Positions 1 to 14,541 of a DNA stretch of 64,000 nt are shown here, piece after piece. The translations under genes were made by a program, and so were the position numbers. The stretch lies in assembly GCA_963969595.1 (NCBI GenBank), contig OZ018409.1, forward strand, positions 46,575,282-46,639,281, in the 5' to 3' direction. Within the stretch, counting starts at the first letter, position 1. Every line of letters begins with the position of its first letter. The stretch comes from Neckera pumila. Its lineage: Eukaryota > Streptophyta > Bryopsida > Hypnales > Neckeraceae. Below the pieces are notes generated by a model. That model was not told the DNA's origin. It ran no database searches and was given only the letters and a program-made list of their open reading frames with translations.

Positions 1-290
1 CCAATGCTTCCTTGTCACCTCCACAGAAATGATCTCGAGTCATTGAGGTTATATAATCTTACACATGCTCTTCGAGGGACTCGAAAAGCATTCGGTTTCT
101 AGCTATTTCATCAATGGTGTCGTCCAACGAGGTCAGAAATATTAGAAAACAATCATTCCTAGACGAGGATTGTAAACTTTGCTGAACAACATGGGCTGTT
201 GAAATTAAACTACATGATCATGACGTGAATTCCTCACTACGGTGTGAAGTGAAAAAATCACTTCCTAGCTAGTAATCACAATTTTTTTTA

Positions 291-4410
<4,120 letters not shown>

Positions 4411-4541
4411 ACTAATGCCTGTGGATCCCCCCTCCCCCCAAGTGCACGAGTCCCCTGTCAGGCAGTGGAACGAACTGTTGATCATCTCCAATCAAAAGGG
4501 ACCCACGAGACCACGACGGCACGACGACCTCCGAGCTGACT

Positions 4542-4564
4542 TGACTGACTGACTGACTGACTGA
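4542..4564. repeat. (GACT)n microsatellite
   Basis: More than five tandem GACT units lie about 130 bp upstream of the aminotransferase start codon, probably in its 5' leader. Confidence 0.9.
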
Positions 4565-4786
4565 TGGCGGACCGGGCTGGTCCTGTCAGTGAAGGCAGAC
4601 GCATGATCCCTCCCTGCAATGAATCCCTCGCCCGCCCATCGCGATGGTGGGGAATGGGATGAGGAAGTCACTTTACTAAGTTCCATAGGAGCAGGCGATG
4701 AATCCAACTGCGAGTGAGCTACAGTAGCGATTGCTGGGTCCTGTGGGAATACGACCGGTACTTACTTCAGTTACTTCCTTTCTGCG

Positions 4787-4813
4787 CGACCGACCGACCG
4801 ACCGACCGACCGA
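4787..4813. repeat. (CGAC)n microsatellite
   Basis: Six to seven tandem CGAC units lie upstream of the aminotransferase gene. A short second cluster of the same unit lies near 4888. Confidence 0.9.
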
Positions 4814-5986
4814 GCAGCTGCTCCTTCCTTTGGTGATGGATGCCTTCAGTTGGCAGCTCCTGAACGGAACGGAATGGCTTGCAGGGGGGCCGACCGACCG
4901 AGTCGAGATTTGGGCGAAGGATTGGAGCTCTCTCCCTGTCTGTGGGGTGTCCCTGGAGAGCAATTGGGCGATGGCGAGAGAATTAGAGGTGGCGACGAAC
5001 GAAGGGGAAGATGGTGCAGTTAGGCTGGAGGGAGACCAACCAAGGGTGCAGTAAAGAAGTTATACTAGGAAAGGGGACTGTGAGGCACAGGGAGAAGAGG
5101 ATTGCGTGGGAAACGGAGCCCAGCATGATCATGGTTTATCCACGGAGCGGTGCCCAGGCCTGGCGTGCCCTGCCGTGCCCTGCCCTTCGGTCGCCGTTCC
5201 GCCCGAGCTTCAGTGGACCCGCTGGCCAGGCGACGGCACGTGTCTGAGCACCAGGGGCCTGGCAGTTCATCAGCTCAACGTGTCGGACGGAGGAAGTCAA
5301 AGCTTCCTTCACTGGACTGCCTGGCGGCTTGAAGTTAAGCTTAATTAAGGCTTACGGCTTTGCGCAGCTCGCTCTGGTTCAGCGTTCAACGCAATTCATT
5401 TGAAGGGTTGCTTCAGCGTGTTGCAGTGGGGCTGCTGCTGTTAGTTGCTGGCCAAGTTGCTGCTGCCTTGCGTGAGGGAAGGGAAGGGAAGGGAAGGGTG
5501 CGGTCTTCCTACTGTAGAGGCAGCCCTGCAGTGAGTGCAGTCCTGCTCTCCTCGCGGGAGTGGAAGTTGGGGAAATGAAGAAGCATTTAGAGTAAGAATG
5601 CGGTGGCAAAAGGAAGTACGACGTCTGGACACTGAGCTTGACAATGGGCCTCACCAATATATTCTGAGAAAAAATGAGAATTGGAAACTGAGAAATGGAA
5701 ATGCTGGTGGACAAGGATGGACACCCGAATTGTGACAAGTATAGAATACGTTTTATTGAAATGGACTGGGAATTGGAATTGGAAACTCTAAATATCATTG
5801 ATTTTCCTCATGGAAAATGAAACCGCGGGTGAAGTTTGATTGTGGAGGTCACTTCTTGTCTTGAACGACAAAGGATTCTTGACTTGACATACTTTCGATG
5901 GTTATTTATAGTGAATTAGTGCAAATGAATTTGGTTCATTTTTGCCTCTTTATCTTGTTGATGTGCAGGATTGGTTGTTGGTAGAT

Positions 5987-6846
5987 TTAATCCCTGTAGG
6001 ACTAAACACCATTTTTTGGTAACATAGCAATTTTGGGTAGCTCACTATGAATGGAGTTTTTATTTTATTTTTTTGAAATTTTCACACAAGATGTATCCAA
6101 GGAGTAGCTTCAAGGCCCAACAATTCTCATAACTTTTGAATACATGGGTAAGAAGTTATCGCATGATATGCAAATTCCCGCATTTGGTAGATAGCCCAGG
6201 CAGCTCTAAAAAATTCTTGAAAAAATACATCTTTCAAAAATAAAAATTCGAAATTAGCTTTATAGATTTATATACTTGGAAAGCTTTAGTCATTCCATTT
6301 GGATTAACAAGTCAAAAGTTATGAGGTGTTTCAGTTTGAGGGTAGTTATGGAATTTCTACTCTAAAATAAACTTTGAAGGCCTTTATTTAATTAAATTTT
6401 CAATATTTTTGAAAACACAAAGAAAAATTATTTGGAGATATTTTATTACAACATTACCATTGTTGAAATTGACATTTTTCAATTCCATAATTAAATTCTT
6501 GACAATTTAGAATTTTGAGTCATTCTCTACCTCTTCCTACTTACTATTTTTTTCCTATATGTTGTACAATTCCAAATGATCTGAAAAATTTTCAAGCATA
6601 TAGACAACTTGCCTTAAAGAATGAATTCAAAGAGTAACCACTATTTTGTACATTTTTTCATACAAATGTGACCTTGTGAAAGGCAGCTGCCCAGATTTTT
6701 GTAGTGACAAATTTTTTTTTTGTCAATTCAAATGCTATTATTTTGCAATCCACATGGTGGAAAATTCTGAGTTTTTTCCACATCTTTTCAAACCAATTTT
6801 GGAGCGGTTTTTGGTGAAAACATAGTCAAAAACATTTAGGGGTTAA
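5987..6846. mobile_element. TTAA-flanked non-autonomous element, family 2 (piggyBac-like ends)
   Basis: The element starts TTAATCCCTGTAGGACTAAA and ends ACATTTAGGGGTTAA. It has no open frame of note. Its body matches the copies at 36787-37723 and 60527-61467 along most of its length, for example the shared AGCTCACTATGAATGG near the left end and GTGAAAACATAGT near the right end. A TTAA target duplication with CCC/GGG inner ends is the hallmark of piggyBac-type elements. The superfamily call rests on the ends only. Confidence 0.75.
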
Positions 6847-7608
6847 TACTTCAATATAGTCTAGACCCCAGGATTGCTACCATGGATGTTTAAAGTCTTG
6901 AGCTCATAAGCCTAGGAGCCTAGACACCTATGTTATAGGCACCTTCCATTGTTATAAAGTACCTATGTTATATAGGCACATATATGTTGTAGGTACCTTC
7001 AATGGTTGTGGAGTACCTACTTATACCAAGGCTCATAGCTCACACGCTAGTGTTGTTGGTCAAAACCCAGTACAAATTTGCCATAATAAATCAATATCCA
7101 AAATTAATCTAAATATTGACTTCAATAATAATTTGTTTTGAATTTTTACATAGATTCGATCACCAATTTGTTATTTGTGACAATTCTCAAGAATTAAAGT
7201 AGGAGGTTCCTCAACTAATCAAACTCTTCAAATCACCCTTATAAATAGCCCTTTAATAGTTAATATGACACATTAAATAGTCCATTCATTAAGTAAAGAG
7301 CACAATGGACTACCTACATGGGTGGATTTGGATCAACGATGTTAGCACACAAGCCAAAGCAGCAAGATAATAAGCTTTGAGTATGGAGTCTATAAATCTA
7401 GAGTTCCAAACATGAACTCATCTTTGTTTTAAAAATAATTAATAAAAAATACTATTTATAATATAATTTAGAGCCTATGACTAAGAATTTAGTCGTGGCC
7501 TTATGACTGTGGAGCACATTTTTTTTTTTGACTTCCAATTATTTCCTTCATTAGAAGGATTTTATGAAAGTTCTATAAACTTGACCGTTCAGTTCGGTCC
7601 ACTACAGT
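6847..7608. other. Intergenic, no feature seen
   Basis: AT-rich DNA between two TTAA elements. A short word (TATRGGCACCTTC / TAGGTACCTTCAATG) recurs loosely at 6930-7020. No coding or RNA signal was seen. Confidence 0.4.
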
Positions 7609-8766
7609 TTAACCCCTAAAGGACCAAGGTCTTTTTTCTGCCAAAAAACTCTCAAAAGTGCCATTTCTAGAGCAAAGCATTAGATGATATTTGGGGGTCT
7701 TGGAGGGTCGTTTCAGGCCTGTTCCTTGATCTGCCCAGATTCAGTGAACGTTGGTACGGGTGTGTCAGAATTTTTTTTTTTCAAAAAATGATGTGGCAGT
7801 CGCTCGACCATGTCATCCAGCTGCTGCTGCGGCGTTCCCGCAGTCTGGGAACGCAGCAGACAGCTGGGGAACTCAGAGCCTTCTAAGACTCCCGAATCTC
7901 ATCTAATGATTAAAAAATTAAAAAATTGTTTTTTTTGCACATCTAACTATAGGATCTTATACATAATTAGTATGAGAATGTGTGAAAAAAATTTCAGAAT
8001 TTTTGATCGCATAGATTGCAAGATATCTTTGTTTGAAGTAAAAAAAAGAAGTTTTTAAACACATTTCGGGACTAGATTTTTTGACTTTGAACATTTTTAA
8101 CTTAAATTTTTTGCACTATAGAGTTTTGAGCTTTTAATCTTTCTAGTGGAGAATTGAATTGAGAGTCTAGGAAAAAAAAAGAAATTCAAAAAAACTTAAT
8201 TTTCATTCTTAAAAAAATAGTTAAGTAGAAGTAGGTACAAGATAGAAGGAAAATCTAAAATATTAATATTTTTTAGATGGAATTAAAATGCACCAATCCC
8301 AATGGTGAGATCGTTCTAGCACAAAAACTAAACCATGTGGAACTTCTTTTTTTGAAAAATTGCAAAAATTGCATTCCCAAATGAATCCTACAAGTTATTT
8401 TTTTCAAGAAGATGCTCCAATTGCCCAAAAAACAAGATTGTCCATAACTTTCTCATAAAAAATCCAAATGAAATGAATCAAAGCATTCCAAATAGACAAA
8501 AATATAATCTTTAAAGAATTTTTTTTTTTTTTAAAACTAAACTTTTTGCAAAAAAATTTGCTGCCCCTTCTCCCTTGTTTTGAGCTTATTTGGGCATAAC
8601 TTTTGTTCCCGGGCACCGATTGAAAAAAAAATTATATCCCACAAAGCTTATCAGTTTTCCTATCTCGGAAAAAAGTTTCAAAAAATCACAACAAAAATTC
8701 AGCCCGTAGGTACTTGCCTGAAATCCCAATTGTCCCCCAAAGGGACAATGGTCCTTTAGGGGTTAA
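7609..8766. mobile_element. TTAA-flanked non-autonomous element, family 1, with nested MITE
   Basis: The ends are TTAACCCCTAAAGGACCAAG and TGGTCCTTTAGGGGTTAA, an inverted repeat of about 17 bp next to TTAA on both sides. Reverse-orientation copies lie at 49661-50580 and, more decayed, at 59216-60038. Compared with the 50 kb copy, this one carries an extra 230 bp at 7678-7908, which is itself a MITE. Families 1 and 2 share terminal bases but not interiors, which suggests that one transposase moved both. Confidence 0.8.
7678..7908. mobile_element. Nested MITE with CATTAGATG ends
   Basis: This 231 bp insert has inverted ends CATTAGATGATATTTGGGGG and CCCGAATCTCATCTAATG. It is absent from the same position of the related element at 49661-50580. 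A diverged copy in reverse orientation occurs at 51645-51877, sharing GTTTCAGGCCT, a GACGTGGCA core and the terminal CATTAGA. No coding capacity. The superfamily is not assigned. Confidence 0.7.
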
Positions 8767-8927
8767 ATGTCTAAGCAATTAGAGATTTCCACTACAGTAC
8801 AATAAAATACTTTCAATACATAATACTTGACAAGAGGAAACTTGAAAATAACAATCTCTATGAGAACTAAAGTAGATTTACACTTGTCATTTAGCTCATA
8901 ATAAAGACAACATCCAACGGCATAATT

Positions 8928-9057
8928 GGGCCTAAAAAAGCCGCCTCCTTCTGAGAAGTTGTGGCCAATACAATTGTTGAATAAAAAATTAATTTTTTAT
9001 TCAACTATTATTTTGTTGTTCACTTTTGCTTCAGAAGTGGCGGCCCTATTGAGGCCC
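8928..9057. mobile_element. 130 bp palindromic MITE
   Basis: The left end GGGCCTAAAAAAGCCGCC and the right end (read inverted) GGGCCTCAATAGGGCCGCC are followed inwards by a shared CTTCTGA. The centre, 8976-9005, is a perfect 30 bp palindrome with half-site GTTGAATAAAAAATT. No clear target duplication was found. Confidence 0.65.
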
Positions 9058-10079
9058 CATTCTTCCTTTAACATGAGATTCAAATTCAAGCCATCAAATC
9101 ACAGTCTCATCGCCCTCTTGTAAATGTATTCCAACCTAATCGAGTGACCACTTTCAGAAAATACAATACAATATGACCTGTAAGACATCTAAAAAACCAC
9201 CAAAAAAACAATACAAGTATCAAAGACTCGGGGGGTGTAGTCATCGGGCGGATTAGCAAACTATGAGCGAAAAAATGATAGTGTATTTTTTATTCATTTG
9301 GGCTAAAAATTATAAAAGAGTTTAGAGTACTATAGGGTATAGAATATGGCATTGGATGTCTTTAAAGTACTATAGGGTATGGAATAATAGGCCCCATTAG
9401 AAAATGCAGTAGTACTAAAATAGCCCCCTTTATATTAAATTCTTTGGCCAAATGTCTGAAATTGCTTATTGTACTATAGGAAATATACATCTTAGTTCAT
9501 GTAAGACTCTCGGATTCCTACAGTGACTTAACTACTCTTACAACTAAGTGTTATACATTGTACATGGATATATAATTTAGGGTCTGACTACTGTAAGTTA
9601 ATACGGAGTATGATTTAATATTACAGAATACAAGATTGTGCAGATCTCGTTTAGGGTACTCAGTGATGGTTTACTGCGCTTAGGGATCAGTTCAATCTGG
9701 CTCAGTGATGGGGTTTTCGGCTCAGGGGTTAGGGCAATCTGGCTCAACTCGGCTTAGGGGTCAGTTCACTTGAAGCCGACCGTTGCGTCTGAGTTTGCAA
9801 GGAAGAGGTTTAGGGTTTGTTCAATTGGTCGGGACTGGGTGCAATCTCCCGACGTGTGCAAGAATCCGGCCGTGGCGTGTGCAAGGACCTGAGTTTGCTG
9901 TCGACGAGGTGGAGGGTTTGTGCAATCAATTTGCTTTGGACGAGGTGGAGGGTTTGTGCAAGGACCTCAGTTTGCTGGATACGGGGTTTACGGTTTGTGC
10001 GCCCGTTCAGTTTCGGGTGTCCCATAGCAGCCCTCGTTACGGTTTGGGGCGGATCTGTGTTGTGCGTGTAGGGTTTACG
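9058..10079. other. Intergenic, rising in GC towards the right
   Basis: No gene was recognised. From about 9680 the composition becomes GC-richer, with repeated phrases such as GCTCAGTGATGG and GAGGTGGAGGGTTTGTGCAA and a telo-box-like TTTAGGGTTT at 9809. It resembles plant 5' leader or promoter DNA, but no gene follows clearly. The long open frame across it is explained by the repeats. Confidence 0.4.
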
Positions 10080-10172
10080 GTTTGTGCAATCAATTTTGTT
10101 GTTTGGCTACGGGTTTGTGCAATCAATTTTGTTGTTTGGCTACGGTTTGTGCAATCAATTTTGTTGTTTGGC
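10080..10172. repeat. Three tandem copies of a ~32 bp unit
   Basis: Three near-identical units begin TTTGTGCAATCAATTTTGTT and end TTGGCTACGG, at about 10080, 10112 and 10144. Half-length relatives lie upstream at 9920-9960. A unit length that is not a multiple of three speaks against coding. Confidence 0.85.
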
Positions 10173-10568
10173 TACGGTTGGTTCGTTGGGAGCATCCCCA
10201 AGCAGCCCTCGTTACGTTTTGTTGCAAATCCATCACGGTTTGGTGCAGATCTGTATTTTGGTTTTAGGCTTTACGACTTCAGGGTTTGGGGAATTGTTTT
10301 TTCTGTGTCTTTTTCTTGCGTGACAGCGTCACATGGTGCCTGGGGTCGCTGCGATCATCTTGGCACCTGCTGCTTTGAGGTATTGCTAGTCTCTGAATTA
10401 GGCAACGTAGGGTTTTGTATTGCGGTTGTCTTGTGGTCTTCAGGCTCTTGTTAATTTGTGGTTTACCTTTCACGGTTTAGGGTGCGTTGCTCTTGCGTTC
10501 TGGATCCAGATGTGCTGCGTGGTGTAATGACAGATTCGATTTGTTGAACGCAGGGTTTAGGGGCGTGG

Positions 10569-10790
10569 ATGATGGCGCTCAATTACAAGATCAGATTGTA
10601 CTCTGTAGAGGATGATGTGGGGCGGCCGGAGCTACTCAGTCCTTTTTTTTGCAACTCCAGCGATACTTATGCGGATTTGCGCATGCGCATAGTCTTTGGC
10701 AATGCTAACTTTGGTCCCATTCACTGTGTTTGTAAACACAATGAGCATTATTTTTATTACTCCATCATTGTGTACGAAAACTATGTTTGA
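10569..10790 (+). CDS. Short open frame, unrecognised, possible first exon or gene fragment
   Basis: The 73-residue frame begins MMALNYKIRLYSVEDD and follows a GC-rich leader-like tract. The first 40 residues look protein-like (mixed charged and hydrophobic). The rest, ending with the run CKHNEHYFYYS, looks like random AT-rich read-through, so any real exon probably stops near 10690. No family is recognised, and no downstream exon could be joined. It could be chance. Confidence 0.2.
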   Translation: MMALNYKIRLYSVEDDVGRPELLSPFFCNSSDTYADLRMRIVFGNANFGPIHCVCKHNEHYFYYSIIVYENYV

Positions 10791-12772
10791 TGTGTGTCCT
10801 AATACAGCTCCCACATGAGAATGAATCTTGTGAGATATCAAGTAAAGGGTGACACCAAAGTTTTTTTTGGAATAAAAGCTTTCTTCTGTCAAATTTCGTT
10901 GTAACTTAAATTGTCGTTGGCCTGAAATTTTCTCAACATTTTTTGGGTCCATGCTGCATTATATATGTCGAGAACATTCCCTAAACCAAACCACCCCATT
11001 CAATTTTGGGCCAAAATTATAGTAGAATAATTTTTCAATCTAATTTACCATATCATTTATTCATAGAAAATTGGAATTGTAAGTAATGCAAGCCCCTTCT
11101 CTATTAACCCAAATTAGAAAATTACATAATTGTAGCATGTGAAAAAAGAAAAAGAAAAAAGTAATAGCCCCCTATAAAATAGTGGTTGGTCGCTCATATA
11201 TCCTTATTTTTTTAAGGCACAGCACCCCCCGAGATTAAAGACAAAATAAATCAGTTATTTGTTTTTTGATTGGTTACCAATTGTCAGTCGTAGGTTTGCA
11301 CCATTGATATATAATTATCACTTCAAAATCTTTGATTGAAGACATATAGTCCAATACATAATAAATGCAATTAGATTTTCCACTACATATGCTCGAGGGC
11401 ATTTTGTACTTAAACAACTCTAAAATCCTATGCTACAAATGAACTACTTGAAAAAACGTGGCCATGCCTGCTTTAAGACTTATTAATTCCAACTCAAACA
11501 AGAAGAAACTATAACTTAGAGTATAAATAAACATGTCCTCTTGGATATCCATTTTACAGAAGTACTTGTATAGGTAGTACAAGTACTCGCAGTTTGACAT
11601 ACTGTTGATGTTTGCAAATCGTGAAGATGGCCATGTTCACAAAGTCAAGGCATATGCAAGTCAGGAACATGCCCACTGTTATTTGATACATATTTTTGTT
11701 CAACTCCAACCCAAATTTCTAGAGATACTATTGCACCTAGGCCCAAAAAAGGAAGCAAAATTAAGTTCACAATTGCTCCTTTGACGTTGCCTGCGCTCTT
11801 CCAATTGTTCCAATGTTTCATGCAAATGAACAATGGTGCATAGGCTATAAGATGGTTTTGCTATTCCTTGCGGTTGGGTACTTATTAGGGTTGGGAGGTG
11901 CCGGTTGGTCCTACACAATGGAAGACCATCTTTTCATCACAATATGATTTCAAGCTCTTCCATTATGGCCTACTTGCCAGCTCTTCCATTATGGCTACTT
12001 GGGAAGGTGGTTGCACGCAAGTAGGCCTCATCCCACGGCCATGTCTGTCCATTGCCAGTTAAAGTAGACAAGCCTATTACCACCCTGATTTGTAATCTAA
12101 ATATATTGGGGCCAATTCCAAGAAGGGCATGTACTTTTCAGAGGTGTGCACTTGTTTTACAAATCAAACCCAAGTGGAATTATAATTTTTCAATCAAAAT
12201 TGTAATTTCTGTGAATTTTTGAAATGTCAACCCTAAAATTATAAAACCGCTTGTAGACTGGAGTCATAAACATCATACTAACAACCCATACCACCCTTCT
12301 ATGTATCTATTAGCACGTAAATATGGACCAATGAAAAATTGACACATTAGTCTTTGTGATATCAATGCTCTGATTTTGTCAAGAAAGTGAGTGGAGTTGG
12401 ATGAGTGTAGTGGCGAAAATGGGGCCAAAAACAGGATGGCAGAAATAGGAAGCTGATGGCTTTAGGTTCGTTTACCATACAAATACAACTTTGCTCTCTT
12501 CTCTAGAATGACTTCAAATCCTCCTCTCCGAGAGGAATCAGTAGTCTTCAAAGAAGTTGTCTTTCCTTCCTTGGAGTCCTCATCCAAGAAATTCATCCTC
12601 AAATAATCAATGTAAACTTAAGTACCAGGATAGTGGCAGTACATTATGTTTTGTTTCATTATTTTGTTAATTTTTAGGACCAAACATACAAATGAACAAA
12701 TATTTGTAGAAAAAGATGTTGGCAAAGAATCCAATGAATAATGCACTACAACCATTTGTCATCAACAACAAA
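10791..12772. other. Intergenic, no feature seen
   Basis: AT-rich DNA without recognisable genes, tRNAs or clear element ends. The short open frames near 11645-11918 overlap each other and match nothing known. Confidence 0.4.
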
Positions 12773-13406
12773 TTTTGCGTTTTCAAGTGAAAAGACAACT
12801 ATATATATACACATGGGGTGGTAGGAGGTAGAACAACCCATGTGGGATAAATAAATTTGAATTTGTAGTTTCTCAAGCACTCATAGATAAGTCAAAAACA
12901 AAAAATTATATTAAAAGTAGAGTCTTAAGCCTCGTTTAGGCATAGTAAAATAACATTTTTCAATAACTTTGAACTAAAAAAAGTTGGTGAATGAAGATAA
13001 GTTTTACCTCCCAAAACCCGTTTGGAATTTTGAATCTCCAACCAAAAGTTATAGACAAATTTGAGAGAGGGGTTGGAATGGACATTTTCTTTAACATTTT
13101 TAATAATCCTCTCTGAAATTTGTCTATAACTTTTGACTGGAGATTCAAAATGCCAAATTGATTTTTGGAGGTGAAACTTATCTTCGTTTACCAACTTGTT
13201 TAGTTCAAATTTTTTGAGAAAAGTTATTTTATTATGCCTAAATGAGGTCTAAAATTCTACTTTTAACACAATTCTTTGTTTTTGACTTAACTATGAGTGC
13301 TTGAGAAACTACAAATTCAAATTTATTTATCCCACATGGGTTGTTCTACCTTCTACCACCCCATGTGTATATATAGAGTTGTCTTTTCACTTAAAAACAC
13401 AAAACA
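12773..13406. repeat. 634 bp fold-back element (large hairpin)
   Basis: The two halves, about 295 bp each, are inverted copies around a spacer of roughly 40 bp at 13065-13100. Examples: GTGAAAAGACAACTATATAT near 12789 pairs with ATATATAGAGTTGTCTTTTCAC near 13370; CCCATGTGGGATAAATAAATT near 12838 pairs with AATTTATTTATCCCACATGGG near 13319. The pairing continues, with scattered mismatches, to the centre. A transcript of it would form a long hairpin. The open frames inside it come from the inverted repeat and are not taken as genes. Confidence 0.85.
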
Positions 13407-14541
13407 TGAATGATAATCACATCAAAGTGATGTAATTCAAGCATTGAAATAATTGATCTTTATAAGTTGATTGCCATTTTGAATAAGTTTGCTATTTTAT
13501 TTATAGTTTAATTTCAAAGTACTTAATTTGCCATTAACCCCAATGTGCAGTTGACCTTGTAATTGACTTAGGCACCTTGTTGAGTTCTGTCAAGTTTTGC
13601 CAAGTGTTGCCAAGTGTCCTTACAGTTACTGATTTGGTATATTCCACATCGTTCCGTCCGAGGAAGGCAGTCGCAGCGACTGCTACTGAATGTTCTGTCA
13701 GCTCCCTTTGCTACATATTCTTGGCCTTGGAAAAAAAAGGTCGAAACGGAAGGCTTGGAAGGGTCGAACGCAAGTGGAATTGGAACTCGTGAGATTGTAG
13801 GGAGCTTACCTGAACTGGCTTGGGGATGTTCCTTCCCTCATCTTCTGAAGTTGAATTGAATGGAAGAAATCGATGCGTCAGAGCTTTACCATTATTCTTC
13901 TGCGGAATGAAAATGTGGACCATAGTTTTCCAAACGGATGTGCTTGTAAGATACTTCTAGTGGACCCGTTGGCTCTGTATTTGCATGGTGGATATCTGTG
14001 GGTAGGTTGAGGACCAAGAATTTGTTTTGCAATTGCCCAATTCTATATATGTGGACTTGGGCAATCTAGATTGTCTTGTCTATGAGTTTGAATTGGTACT
14101 TTTGTTTTCGATGAGGATAGTATTTATTTTAGAGATGATGCCAGAGGACACCATGCTGGCACCAGGTCAAACAAACAGGTGTTTGCCTCACTGAAATATC
14201 AATGCTGATAGCGTACTTGTGCTTATCTTCTGTAAGGAACACCGAATTAGGCATTTTTGCACTTAGGGGGTGTGACATTGCACTTGGCTTTTACACCATC
14301 CAAAATAATCAATTTGAAATGTTGAGGGGGGACAGAATTTCAATAACATCAATCATTGTTTGTAAGGAAAATTGTTCAATGAATGTTTGTCAAATCTTCC
14401 ATACTTTATAATTACTTTATGAAACCTTTTACACTTTCAACTCCACACTATTTAGAAGGCACGTTACTATGCACTTCACATTCGTGCATGTTTACATATC
14501 TAGAACTAGAAGGTCAAAAGCACACTGCAAAATATAATGCT
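13407..14541. other. Intergenic downstream of the transposase-like gene, no feature seen
   Basis: Mixed-composition DNA with a somewhat GC-richer tract at 13640-13860. No gene, RNA or element terminus was identified. The 3' end of the element that carried the neighbouring transposase-like gene may be here, but no terminal repeat could be matched. Confidence 0.4.

Larger units (their letters stand above)
4411..5986. other. GC-richer upstream region of the aminotransferase gene
   Basis: This stretch lies 5' of the minus-strand aminotransferase gene and should hold its 5' leader and promoter. It is clearly richer in G and C than the rest of the window as far as about 5600. It carries two tetranucleotide microsatellites and a CACGTG G-box core at 5237-5242. 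No convincing coding sequence was found: the open frames here have no recognisable domain and overlap on both strands. Confidence 0.5.

Noticed and set aside
1..30. Next exon of the aminotransferase at the left edge
   Set aside because: The expected reading after residue 308 (Val-Cys) cannot be obtained from any AG acceptor in this stretch in the required phase.
9783..10454. 223-codon open frame with repeated AINFVVWLR phrases
   Set aside because: The phrases come from the 32 bp DNA tandem repeat read in different frames; all three plus frames stay open there and no domain is recognisable.
12925..13194. 89-codon minus-strand open frame
   Set aside because: It lies entirely within the arms and centre of the fold-back repeat and matches no protein.
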